Source of the DNA: Priapulus caudatus
Lineage: Eukaryota; Priapulida; Priapulimorpha; Priapulimorphida; Priapulidae
Length of the DNA stretch: 22,522 nucleotides
Reading direction: 5' to 3'
Assembly (NCBI RefSeq): GCF_000485595.1
Contig: NW_014578844.1
Coordinates: 1-22,522, forward strand
Part shown: in pieces, positions 9,911-18,276 of the stretch
Numbering within the stretch: position 1 is the stretch's first letter
Layout: each line of letters opens with the position of its first letter
Position numbers and translations under genes: made by a program
Notes under the pieces: model-generated
Database searches by the model: none
What the model was told of the DNA's origin: nothing
What the model saw: only the letters and a program-made list of their open reading frames with translations

Positions 9911-12380
9911 CTGTAGTAAAGATGAAATCAGGAGAAGATAACACCACAAGGGGTCAACATACTTGTTCACCTTATCTTGCTGCTGAAACTTTAGCTGAGA
10001 GGGTCTATGTCCCCTGGGGTACTGCCGGATCATACCTTGGTACTATCTAATATGCCGGACCGTACCTCGCCTACTCCACTAACGAGTCTAGGGAGTTGCC
10101 TACGCCTACTCCCTAACCCTAACCCTAACACTAACCCTAATCCTAACCCTAACCATATCAAATAGTGACCAGGGTACGTTCCGGTATACCGGACCGTACC
10201 CAGGGTACGTTCCAGCAGTACCCTGGGGGACATAGACCCTATGAGCGAAACTTTACTACTACAAAGTTATTCACTGCATTCTTCTTGAACATATACGACT
10301 ATATTATTTTTCAGCCAATGAAGGAGGAGTTTTTGCTTGGGCTGCCTACCAGCCGACACCGAAAAAATGCAAGGATTGTTTGCTGCAAACCAAACATTTT
10401 CAAATGGTAGCATAACAGTACCGCTTGTTCTTACCGGTTTTGGACAGACGGAGTCAACGCAGATGTCGCAATTTGGTGATTTGCAGTCGCACTGTGACAG
10501 CGTTGTGATGCAACACTGGCAGCAAGCACACTGCTCACCCTCCTTACCGCACACGTGCTTACACTCTCCGCACATGCCTCGGTCCTGCACGCAACAAAAC
10601 AACACTCAGATACAAAGTTAAAATAAGCAAAGATATTTCTGGTATGAAATCTTTACATGTCACTATAGATAAGATGAAGACCGTGAACGGAAATTGAAAC
10701 GATCATTTATTATGTTACTATAAAGTACTGCACTTTTAATTTGAGACTAAAATATAATAGTTTAAATGGTTAACAAGTATAATAATGTATTGAATTCTGC
10801 TCAGGGCACACAAATTCTCAGGTCTTTAGCAAAAACAACTCTACTTTGACGACTACTAACAAGTACTTCAGTTGATTTATTATATCAAGAGCATATAAAG
10901 AAGGAGAGCGTACAACGGTAAAATGCTGAAACCATGTTGCAGTATTAGTCGAATTAATAAACTTTCCCCGTGTTATTTTGACGATTCTTTGCAGTATTAT
11001 TGATCAGCTGTCCTACCTTGTTCATATAAAACAAACCGCATGTCCCTACGATGTCCATACGCTGAGATAATGAACAATGAAAATCTGGTATTTTCGCTGA
11101 ACACCGACTAGACATTAGTCAGTACTGCGACCCACTCTCGAAGTGTGGCCAGTGTGTTGCTTCCGGTCGCCGCTGTGTAGCGCCATAGTGGCGCTGACTC
11201 ACGTCATACTACCAGAGTTTACTATACATCCAGCGTGAGGTGGGCGTGAGGTGGGCACAGGTGGGGGTCATCACTATGGCAATCAATAACAGACGTCATT
11301 CATTCCATTTGTCAATCATTGACGGAAAAACGTGAGGTTTACCGAAGTTATAACACTTCGAGAGACAGTCACAGTAACTGACTGATCTCGAGTCAGTTTT
11401 TGGCGAAAATACCAGATTTTCACCGCTCATTATCTCAGCGTAGGGGCATCGTAGGGACATGCGGTTTGTTTTATATGAACAAGGTAGGACAGCTGATCAA
11501 TAATACTGCAAAGAATCGTAAAAATAAAACGGGGAAAGTTTATTAATTCGACTAATACTGCAACATGGTTTCAGCATTTTACCGTTGTACACTCTCCTTC
11601 TTTATATGCTCTTGATTATATCAAATTATTGTACACAATGCATTACCATTAATTTTGTTAAGAATATACGAATATAGCTTTCTCAGTAATGTTATATTTG
11701 CTTATAATTATATGCTATATAATTGTGCCTACCATAAGCACCTGCCTGATGAGCAAAAATATGACGATAAGGAAGACATATCCACCGATGGCAATGACAC
11801 AAATTGCTGCAGTGGGAAGGAGCAAGGCATCTTCTGGTTCAGTAGTCGGTGTCTGCAAAATGGAGAACATAGATGCGGTAAGTGAATATAGTCATGAGAA
11901 TAAGAAAATAGTAAAAATTCCCGACCCCCACCACAAACACATCCTTCCACTGCCATGAGTCTTCCATACAAAGGACCTAGTCCATGGGTTGCAACATGGA
12001 ACGCTTGATGCTAAAGGATTCAGAATCAAGAAACACTAAAACGGAAACTCGATTATACACTTTAAAACTGCATAGTCCACAATGTTGAGAAACGGCTTTT
12101 GTGCATTTATTTGTGCAATACTACTCAATTTAAAATTGAGGCAGCACCATACTGGTTGATTTTGTAGAAACACAATTCAATCTGTACACGAGACAAAACG
12201 AATCACCTGCTCGAGTTTAAAACACCAATTCATGTGAAACAGGATCTTACAGGTACAAAATAATGTGATATAACATACAAAATTCAGAATAGCTTACACC
12301 CTCCATAATGTATCCGACTACTCGCCCTCTGCTGCTTGTAGTTGTAGAGTCAACAAATTCATCATGAACAATGTAGATGA
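9875..12380 (-). CDS. Candidate spliced gene: single-pass membrane protein with a Cys-rich segment (partial)
   Basis: Four minus-strand segments were found by eye at 12298-12380, 11742-11852, 10435-10584 and 9875-9910. Each starts after AG and ends before GT or at a stop, and their phases join without a break. In order they give about 27 residues of a hydrophilic Thr/Ser-containing stretch, a 37-residue segment with one strongly hydrophobic helix, a 50-residue segment with 13 cysteines, and 11 residues to a stop. The most natural reading is a membrane protein with a short outer stalk and a Cys-rich inner tail, although the reverse topology is possible. The N-terminal exons and any signal peptide were not found; they may lie above 12380 or beyond the gypsy insertion. 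I do not recognise the family. Introns 2 and 3 each carry a foldback element. Without transcript evidence the model remains a proposal. Confidence 0.45.
9994..10246. mobile_element. 253-bp foldback element with 9-bp target duplication, MULE-like
   Basis: The terminal inverted repeats begin GCTGAGAGGGTCTATGTCCC on the left and GCTCATAGGGTCTATGTCCC on the right (as complement), and continue for about 70 bp with small gaps. The flanks are identical 9-mers, GAAACTTTA at 9985-9993 and 10247-10255. A 9-bp duplication is typical of Mutator-like elements; the assignment to that superfamily is inference. There is no coding capacity. The core carries a telomere-like array. It lies in intron 3 of the candidate gene. 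Confidence 0.8.
10111..10153 (-). repeat. Telomere-like array (TTAGGG on minus), about seven units
   Basis: CCCTAA units with two variants (CACTAA, TCCTAA) occur in tandem inside the foldback element at 9994-10246. Confidence 0.95.
10435..10584 (-). CDS. Candidate exon 3: 50-residue Cys-rich segment
   Basis: The acceptor TTGTTTTGTTGCGTGCAG and donor CCG|GTAAGA bracket exactly 150 bp, 50 codons in phase 0. Thirteen residues are Cys (relative positions 5, 8, 12, 19, 21, 22, 24, 25, 32, 34, 39, 42, 47). They include CGEC, CACCQCC, CDCK, CDIC and a final CPKP. Clustered Cys near a membrane helix could be palmitoylated or bind metal; this is inference. It is not a metallothionein that I recognise. 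An internal GGTAAGG after the third Cys is a possible alternative donor. Confidence 0.5.
10886..11614. mobile_element. 729-bp foldback element with about 261-bp arms
   Basis: Positions 10886-11146 and 11353-11614 are highly similar in opposite orientation, both starting CAAGAGCATATAAAGAAGG. Most of their length matches with only scattered differences, and the inner 40 bp are less alike. Immediate flanks ATTATAT at 10879-10885 and 11615-11621 suggest a target duplication of about 7 bp. The 206-bp spacer contains AGCGCCATAGTGGCGCT and GAGGTGGGC repeats but no frame. It lies in intron 2 of the candidate gene. Superfamily is undetermined. Confidence 0.85.
11742..11852 (-). CDS. Candidate exon 2: transmembrane helix
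   Basis: The acceptor TCTCCATTTTGCAG lies directly before ACACCG. The 111-bp exon encodes 37 residues: an acidic, proline-containing lead (TPTTEPED) and a hydrophobic run of about 26 residues (starting ALLLPTAAICVIAIGG) ending LLIRQ, whose Arg fits a stop-transfer boundary. The donor is CAG|GTGCTT, with an alternative nine bases later (ATG|GTAGGC); both keep phase 0. A membrane helix exactly bracketed by splice sites is the strongest sign of a real gene here. Confidence 0.55.
12298..12380 (-). CDS. Candidate exon 1 of the visible model (stalk region)
   Basis: It is preceded by a good acceptor, a T-rich tract ending TTTTTTCTTTGCAG, and followed by GTAAGC. The first two bases complete a split codon. 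Then 27 codons follow, including IYIVHDEFVDSTTTSS and VVGYIMEG. The end is in phase 0, matching the next exon. A shifted donor three bases earlier (GTGTAA) is a weaker alternative. No domain is recognised. Confidence 0.45.
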
Positions 12381-13109
12381 CTGCAAAGAAAAAATCTACA
12401 CTTGAAACAGTCTATATCAAAGACCTTAGTGAGGTATATGTGAGGTAACTGCACGACAAACTTTAAAATCTACTTAGTTACTTATATATTATATATCTAT
12501 ATATATATTTGTTCTCAAATAGTATTTCACATTTTTTGAACATAGTCCGAATTTAGTCTGACCGTAATACTCTTCCACTTAGGCCATGGGCCAACAGTGA
12601 TTGTTGTTCACTTTCGTTTTCTAGACTAACTTTTCCACCTCAGCCCATGGCCTAACTTACTATAGAATAGCCTACACCCTATAATGAATCCCACAAGTAG
12701 TACTATGAATCATGTCGTTGTGGAGCCCCACAGTTTATCATGACCATACACTATACACTATATGTTATAAAACTACAAAGGACCAACTCCGATATCATTC
12801 CACACGAACAACATGGCATGCATAAACAGGCAACGCCATCGCGCCGAACAGACATGTTTTAGTATCGCTGATGAAGGCGTAAATATTACGTGAAGAATAG
12901 GACTTGTCATGCAGCGCTTATGACTACTGAAAGAGACTCTACTTTATACCAGAAGTACCTTTTCATTTTAATACCTATTTGCACCTCCCACCAAGGAAAC
13001 TAAGTCAAGTTAAGCTAGATTAGAATAGAAAGTTGGAGGGAAGCGGCCATATATTTGTTATTGTAGGTTTTTGGCGTGAAAGTTCCAAATTACCCATAGA
13101 CTAGGAAAA
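12381..13109. other. Region without a supported gene
   Basis: It contains an AT microsatellite near 12482-12508 and a diverged direct repeat at 12571-12655. The minus strand was searched for an exon upstream of 12380 with a compatible phase, and none was found. Confidence 0.5.
12571..12655. repeat. Diverged 25-bp direct repeat, period 60
   Basis: TCTTCCACTTAGGCCATGGG at 12571 and TTTTCCACCTCAGCCCATGG at 12631 share a TTCCAC…CCATGG layout. Each copy also contains a CCATGG palindrome. Confidence 0.5.
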
Positions 13110-13118
13110 TAAAGTATA

Positions 13119-13447
13119 GGCAGTGGCTCGTACTCCTGTAACTGGACCTGGAGTTCTTTTGGTTTGTGCTCCAGCAATCCCAGAATGCATTGCAAAGTCA
13201 TGGTCTCGCTCAATGTCAAGTCATGCTTTCTCAATCACAATTCAAATTCGACTTCCCTGTGCCTCTTGCAATGAACCGGTTACCTCCAAAAACACAGGAA
13301 AACTTTTGCCCAACAAAAAACATACAAGGTTCGTGTGCTGCCATATTCTATTGTGCTGAGAAATGCTCTTTGCATGACTTTGCCGTGCATTCTGGGATTG
13401 CCAGAGGACGGATTCGTGGTCCGGTTACTGGAGCATGAGCCACTTCG
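13119..13447. mobile_element. 329-bp foldback element with probable 9-bp target duplication
   Basis: Arms of about 80 bp (about 13120-13203 and 13370-13446) are imperfect inverted repeats sharing GTGGCTC, GTAAC(T/C)GGACC and GGCAATCCCAGAATGCA-like blocks and GCAAAGTCATG. Both sides carry TAAAGTATA (13110-13118 and 13448-13456). Caution is needed, because AATAAAGTATA also occurs twice more at 13466-13496, so the match may partly be a local repeat. No coding capacity is seen. Confidence 0.75.
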
Positions 13448-13497
13448 TAAAGTATAACCTGGGCAATAAAGTATAATTATAAACCAATAAAGTATAG

Positions 13498-13691
13498 TGT
13501 CATAATGATTAATGACGGTAGCGCCCTGTAGGAGAGTTGTCTATTCTTTAGTTAGATATTTGAGAGCCAGGGGGAGCTACAGGAGTTCGGCATGGCGGTT
13601 TGTAATCTCGTGTTCTGCTCAGCTACGTTTCCTAAATAAAACGAATCTACATGAAGTTAAATCTCTTGTTTGGGTTTACACAATCATGACA
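13498..13691 (+). repeat. 5' LTR (194 bp)
   Basis: It begins TGTCATAATG and ends AATCATGACA, giving a 6-bp terminal inversion TGTCAT/ATGACA. It contains AATAAA at 13635-13640. It differs from the 3' copy by A/G in CCCTGTAGGAG and G/A in CATGGCGGTT. It should hold the element's promoter, but I cannot point to a TATA box with confidence. Confidence 0.97.
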
Positions 13692-13705
13692 TGGTGTCAG
13701 AAGTG
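13692..13705 (+). other. Primer binding site, tRNA-Leu-like
   Basis: TGGTGTCAGAAGTG follows the LTR directly. TGG pairs with the tRNA 3' CCA, and the next bases fit the acceptor end of a leucine tRNA (…CTGACA-CCA). The leucine assignment is from general knowledge of tRNA-Leu ends and is not certain. Confidence 0.75.
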
Positions 13706-13832
13706 ACTTCAAGAACAGTTTCAAGTACACATTGTAGTGCTGCTTGACAGAACAACGCGGACGTTTGTGTCTAAAGGGCGAGTCTACAGTTTGATACCAG
13801 TGGCCCCGGAATCACAAGTCATTGTCAAGGAA

Positions 13833-14540
13833 ATGGCACGATATGACCCCCCTGCCAAGTTTACGTTTAAAGCTGAAGAATGGAGTGAGTGGATAGAGGA
13901 ATTCGGACGATTTTGGAAAGCCACTAAACTTCACAAAGAAGACGGAGAAGTACAAAGAGACTCACTTATCTACTGTATGGGAGGTAAACAAGCCAACAAA
14001 ATATTCAAAACGTTGAAATTTGTTTTGCATGATGTGCCTGACCCAGAAAACCCTTGCGCCACAATTAGAGAGGAGGAAAAGGACACTGATTACGACACAG
14101 TTGTCAAGAAATTCACACAGTACTTCATCCCGAAAAGAAATATAATACACGAGAGATCACTCTTTCAAGAGAGGATCCAAAGTAGGGAGGAGACAGTGGA
14201 GGAATTTCTAAGGGACCTTCAAGCAATGGTGGAGAATTGCGAGTACAAGGATCCAGAAGACAAAGTACGTGACAGGTTTGTCGTGGGACTCCTAGACCGA
14301 GGAGTGAAGCAAAGACTGCAGCTGATGCCTGATTTGACCCTAGATAAAGCTTCAGCAGTGGCACGCCAGCATGAACAGGTAAAATTACAGATGGTCCAGC
14401 AACAAGCTTCCCACCAGGAGGTTAGTGAGGCAAAGTTCAAACAAAGGGAGCATAGACCAAAGTGGAAGAAAGATGTCAGCAGCCACAAAACAACAGAAAT
14501 GCAACCGTTGTGGTTACGACTGTCACCCACGGGGTGGTAA
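13833..14540 (+). CDS. gag: Gag capsid polyprotein of the Ty3/gypsy element, 3' end frameshifted
   Basis: The chosen ATG is at 13833, with G at -3 and +4, and starts MARYDPPAKF. The open frame extends upstream to 13737, but that part crosses the leader. The protein is about 235 codons with a helical capsid-type domain: WSEWIEEFGRFW near residue 17, then FTQYF, the RSLFQERIQSREETVEEFL block, DKVRDRFVVGL, and a basic tail. This pattern matches Retrotrans_gag domains, which assemble the cytoplasmic particle. The frame runs on as far as 14540, but the nucleocapsid zinc knuckle that should complete Gag is in another frame from about 14473. The true Gag similarity therefore ends near 14470 and the last 20-odd codons are likely out of frame. 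A programmed shift here is less likely than an indel, because the gag-pol shift normally comes after the knuckle. Confidence 0.9.
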   Translation: MARYDPPAKFTFKAEEWSEWIEEFGRFWKATKLHKEDGEVQRDSLIYCMGGKQANKIFKTLKFVLHDVPDPENPCATIREEEKDTDYDTVVKKFTQYFIPKRNIIHERSLFQERIQSREETVEEFLRDLQAMVENCEYKDPEDKVRDRFVVGLLDRGVKQRLQLMPDLTLDKASAVARQHEQVKLQMVQQQASHQEVSEAKFKQREHRPKWKKDVSSHKTTEMQPLWLRLSPTGW

Positions 14541-14895
14541 ATGCCCTGCTAGTGGACAGATCTATAGGTCATGCAATAAGCATGAACATTTCTCTTCGGT
14601 GTGTCGCAGTGGTAAACACCGAGGTGGAAATTTAAATGGGGCAACAGACGCAGTGACATCTCAGGATACATCCGAGGGGGAGGAATCATACATCCTTGGA
14701 ACAATTGATTGCCATGAGGAGGAAGCATGGTATGTACCACTGAACATATGCGGCTCAACTGTAAAATTTAAAATAGACACGGGAGCTGACGTAACAGTAA
14801 TTTCACACACCATCTGGCGATCATTGAAAAGTCGCCCACACCTGATGCACAACAAGATCAAGCTCAACAGTCCTGGGGCCAGCTCAAGGTTCTAG
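14425..14895 (+). pseudogene. pol: Nucleocapsid zinc knuckles and aspartic protease (frame 2 segment)
   Basis: An open frame of 156 codons. The first knuckle is Cys26-X2-Cys29-X4-His34-X5-Cys40. The second has Cys50, His55 and Cys60, but Tyr47 stands where the first Cys should be (codon TAT at 14563-14565). After an acidic linker, the aspartic protease motif IDTGADVTVIS places the catalytic Asp at residue 118. The knuckles bind RNA for packaging, and the protease cuts the polyprotein. The frame ends in a stop just after SPGA. The continuing protease and linker sequence is found in the next frame from about 14880, so a one-base-class change in the GGGG run at 14875-14878 is the likely cause. 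The upstream junction with gag near 14470 is also out of frame. Confidence 0.88.
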
Positions 14896-15431
14896 GTGCA
14901 TTTACAGCTGTCATCAATCACAAGGGGAAAGTCTATACATTTCGTGTAGTCATGATAGATGGAACAGGACCAGTCAGCCTGCTAGCCAACGGAGTGGCAA
15001 AGAAAATGGGCCTAGTTACCCATGTAGATGAAATCTTGAGTCAGTTCAACTCAGATATTGGTCTCTTGAAGACCGAACCAGTCAAGATAAGTTTGACAGC
15101 AGGTGTAACACCACTGTGTGTCAACACCGCACAAAAAGTTCCGTTTCCCCTGATGGATGCGGTGAAAACAGAAATACGGAGAATGCAGGATATTGGTGTG
15201 ATCCGTCCTGTCACTGAGCCCACCGAATGGTGTGCAGCTATGGTTCCGGTTCAGAAGAAAAATGGTAAACTGCGCATTTGTGTTGACCCAAAAAGACTGA
15301 ATAGGGCTGTTCGCAGAGAACATTATACACTTCTGAATCTAAGCGACATCGCTCCTAAGTTGGCTCAGTCCAAGTACTTTACCAAGCTGGATGCAGCAAG
15401 TGGATGTTGGCAGATCCCCTTGGATGAGTAA
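14880..15431 (+). pseudogene. pol: Protease C-terminus, linker and reverse transcriptase N-terminal half
   Basis: The frame resumes protein similarity with QLKVLGAF after the 14875-14878 G run, although the first ATG is at 14952. It reads through the linker into the reverse transcriptase fingers: AAMVPVQKKNGKLRICVDP at about 15234-15290 and LNRAVRREHYTL. It then enters motif A, KLDAASGCWQIPL, where the Asp of KLDAA is the first catalytic aspartate. A TAA at 15429-15431 follows directly. Because the same frame continues after the stop with the next conserved part of the enzyme, this is a nonsense change and not a natural end. Reverse transcriptase copies element RNA to DNA in the particle. Confidence 0.9.
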
Positions 15432-16760
15432 AGCCAACTGCTCACAACATTCATGACGCCGTTTGGGAGGTATGCATTCTGTCACGTTCCCTTCGGTATT
15501 ACTTCGGCGCCAGAGATCTTCCAGCGAAAAATGACCGAGTTACTTCATGGCTTGGAGGGAGTAGCGGTCATAATGGATGATATCTTGGTTCATGGCCGAT
15601 CCATGGAAGAGCATGAAAGGAGGCTAACTGAAGTTCTGACGAGACTTCAGGAAGCAGGTCTTCGCTTAAACCGAGAGAAATGCCAGTTTAGGATGAAAGA
15701 ATTGGTTTACTTTGGTGACCTCATCGGTGCTGAAGGGATCAAGGCAGACCCAGAGAAGGTACGGGCAATGATGGATCTGACTCCACCCTCCAATGTCAGG
15801 GAACTCCGTAGCTTGATTGGAATGTTCCAATACCTAGGCAAGTTTGCAAACAACCTGTCTTCTGTTATGAAGCCCATGACAGATCTGCTGAGGTCTGACA
15901 GTGTCTGGTTATGGGGGCCAGGTCAGCAAGGTGCCTTCCAAGAAACCAAACAGCTACTATGCGCTTCTCCAACACTAGCATACTATGACGCGAAAAAGCC
16001 AACGATCATAAGTGCTGATGCTAGCAGTTTCGGGAAAGGGGCCGTACTCCTACCGAAATATGAAGAAGGCTTAAAACCAGTAGCATTCTGCTCAAGAACA
16101 CTCTCAAGCGCTGAGCAGCGTTACGCTCAAATTGAGAAGGAATGTCTGGCGGCAGTATGGGCATGCGAAAAACTGTCTAGGTATCTCGTGGGATTACCAC
16201 AGTTTACTCTACTGACCGACCACAAGCCATTGGTGCCTCTACTGAGCACCAAGAACATTGATGAAACACCGATTCGCTGTCAGCGTCTTTTGCTGCGAAT
16301 GATGCGGTTCAATCCTGTTGTTCAATTTGTGCCGGGTAAAGAACAAATAGTGGCAGATGCACTATCCAGGAATCCTCTAGCTATCACAGAGGATAGTGTA
16401 CAGCTGGTCCAAGATGTCAGTGATTATGTGGACACAGTTCAAGTAGGTTGGCCAGCGTCACCTAAGAAATTAGAACAGATCAGGGAGGCTACAGAGAAGG
16501 CCGATGTCCTGCATGCAGTAATGCGTTATGTCATCAACGGGTGGCCAAATAGAGTGAGCGTGGTGCCGGAACCTTTGAGGCACTATTACCATGTACGCTC
16601 AGAGCTATCGGTGACAAATGGAATAGTTGATCTACAGAGTAGAATAGTTCTGCCTAGAGCAATGAGGCAGGATGCTTTAGAACGACTACATGAATCACAC
16701 CAAAGCATCTCGAAGTGCCGTGAAAGAGCCAGGACAGCCATATGGGGGCAACAACATTAA
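15432..16760 (+). pseudogene. pol: Reverse transcriptase C-terminal half, RNase H and integrase N-terminus
   Basis: It continues in the same frame after the TAA; the first ATG is at 15453 (435 codons). It holds motif B (VPFGITSAPEIFQRKM), motif C (VIMDDILVHG, Asp42-Asp43, nt 15576-15581) and the thumb with LIGMFQYLGKF. RNase H has SADASS (Asp189), IEKECLA (Glu228/230) and LLTDHKPL (Asp256), and ends with VADALSR. The start of the integrase zinc-binding domain, LHESHQS, supplies the two His. The frame is lost at the five-G run 16744-16748, after which the integrase continues in another frame. All catalytic residues I can check are present, so the damage is limited to the breaks. Confidence 0.93.
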
Positions 16761-17826
16761 AAACATGGTCGATCAATGTGTGGAGTGTCGACAGAGCAGA
16801 CCATCACAGCGAGAACAACCCCTGCAGCCAATAGAGTTGCCGGGACGGCCATGGCAGCAGTTGGGGACAGATCTACTGGAATTCAACAAGCAGACATTTC
16901 TGGTAGTGGTAGACTATTACTCTCGTTGGATCGAAGTGAAGAGGCTGACAAGTCTGACCAGCTCTGCGGTAATTACAAGAATGAAAGCAATGTTTACGGC
17001 TTTCGGTATCCCAGAGGTAGTAATATCGGATAATGGGCCGCAATATACCTCTCACGAATTCCGTCTGTTTGCTAAGTCGTGGGGATTCACTCACAAAACG
17101 ACCAACCCATACACACCACAAGAGAATGGGATGGCTGAACGTGCCGTGCAGACGGCTAAACACTTACTGAAGCTGGATGATCCAGAGATTGGATTGTTGA
17201 ACTATAGAGCAACTGCGCATTCAGCTACGGGTGTGTCTCCGTCTGTGGCACTACAGGGACGAGAACTCTGGACCAGACTTCCGATACTGGAGCGAAATCT
17301 ACTGCCAAAGGTTCCAGATACCAGCACCATCCGTCAGTCCGACGAATCAGCTAAAGCCACCTACAAGAGGTATTATCATGCCAGGAAAGGTGCTCGAATA
17401 CTACCTCACCTGTCAAGTGGTCAGTTGGCACTGACGAAGCTGGACACGGAGAAGCGGTGGAACAAGTGGGGAACAGTTATCGGTGGTGATGAAAACAACC
17501 GATCCTACATCATTCAGACGAAGGCGGAAATTCATCGTCGGAACCGTAAACATATACAAGACACCCCAGTGACACCTAGTGGGCAGAATTATACGCCACC
17601 TCAAGCCACACAGCAAGGCATAGTTGTGCCGGCAGCAGAGGAACCGGTTGTTCTTGAACAACCTTTACGCAACATTGCTCCAGGCAACAATGGTCCCGAG
17701 TCGAAGGAAGATGCAGATACAGCTTCGCCATCTGATGTCAAGCAACAAGCTATGGTACCAGTGACCTTCACATCGAGTGGCCGGGCAGTGCATCTACCTC
17801 ACCGTTTCAGAGACTACAAGTATTAG
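16690..17826 (+). pseudogene. pol: Integrase core and C-terminal domain (separate frame)
   Basis: The open frame is 378 codons, but true integrase similarity starts only after about residue 20, where it takes over from the previous frame at the G run 16744-16748. Cys30-X2-Cys33 (CVECRQ) completes the zinc-binding H2C2 site. The catalytic triad is Asp61 (GTDLLEF), Asp114 (SDNGPQ) and Glu150 (GMAERA), a D-X35-E spacing. A C-terminal domain with KRWNKWGTVIGG and RRNRKH follows, resembling the GPY/F-type module. The tail ends SSGRAVHLPHRFRDYKY, a common end for metazoan gypsy Pol. The enzyme inserts the DNA copy and is consistent with the 5-bp duplication. Confidence 0.92.
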
Positions 17827-18001
17827 TTTAAGTCGACTAAGATCCGCTAAGGGCAGAATAATCCCTGGATCTGAGGTCCAGACAGTGGGCAGTCTACCCT
17901 ACAGTCTGAATTAGTGTTAAGTGTCGTTTGGTTAGCATTGTTGAAAAGTTGATCTTTTGTCATTCAAAGACATTCATGCTATAGAATAAGATGTTTATCT
18001 C
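17827..18001 (+). other. 3' non-coding part of the retrotransposon
   Basis: This runs from the integrase stop to the polypurine tract. There is no open frame, and no env or other accessory gene. Confidence 0.8.
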
Positions 18002-18014
18002 AAAGGAAAGGAGA
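18002..18014 (+). other. Polypurine tract
   Basis: AAAGGAAAGGAGA abuts the TGT of the 3' LTR. It is the expected plus-strand primer site. Confidence 0.92.
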
Positions 18015-18208
18015 TGTCATAATGATTAATGACGGTAGCGCCCTGTGGGAGAGTTGTCTATTCTTTAGTTAGATATTTGAGAGCCAGGGGGAGCTACAGG
18101 AGTTCGGCATGGCAGTTTGTAATCTCGTGTTCTGCTCAGCTACGTTTCCTAAATAAAACGAATCTACATGAAGTTAAATCTCTTGTTTGGGTTTACACAA
18201 TCATGACA
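18015..18208 (+). repeat. 3' LTR (194 bp)
   Basis: Same length as the 5' LTR with two substitutions. AATAAA is at 18152-18157. It is followed at once by the target duplication TATAG. Confidence 0.97.
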
Positions 18209-18276
18209 TATAGCACTAGTGTTAGCTAAATAGGGCAAAAGAGGAAAACAACCAGGAAAGTAGACAAATTTGGTAA

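Larger units (their letters stand above)
13498..18208 (+). mobile_element. Ty3/gypsy LTR retrotransposon, full length, coding region broken
   Basis: The 4,711-bp element is bounded by 194-bp LTRs and a 5-bp target duplication, TATAG at 13493-13497 and 18209-18213. The order is LTR, primer binding site, gag, zinc knuckle, protease, reverse transcriptase, RNase H, integrase, polypurine tract, LTR; integrase after RNase H is the Ty3/gypsy (Metaviridae) arrangement. The LTRs differ at 2 of 194 positions, so insertion is recent. Breaks: frame change near 14470, frame change at the G run 14875-14878, TAA at 15429-15431, frame change at the G run 16744-16748, and one lost zinc-knuckle Cys. No env-like frame is present. 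Confidence 0.97.

Noticed and set aside
10030-10233. Minus-strand frame with LGLGLGLVLG repeats
   Set aside because: It is a translation of the telomere-like array and arms of the foldback element.
10267-10434. Continuation of the Cys-rich frame past the donor at 10435
   Set aside because: It runs beyond a good GTAAGA donor and loses the Cys-rich character, so it is probably intron. An alternative acceptor near 10385 would need an implausibly short intron.
11655-11971. Open frames on both strands around 11655-11971
   Set aside because: They overlap the transmembrane exon in other frames. Only the splice-bracketed minus frame at 11742-11852 has a structural feature.
12750-12855. Minus-strand frame MSVRRDG… with a CLCMPCCSCG cluster upstream of the membrane gene
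   Set aside because: It is only 34 codons with no donor in a phase that reaches the exon at 12380. The Cys cluster alone is not enough.
13737-13832. Upstream extension of the gag frame
   Set aside because: The ATG at 13833 has a better initiation context and starts at the conserved gag N-terminus. The earlier part is likely leader.
14470-14545. Programmed ribosomal frameshift between gag and pol
   Set aside because: The shift falls before the zinc knuckle and no slippery heptamer with downstream structure stands out. The further breaks downstream favour mutation or sequence error, though I cannot exclude it.
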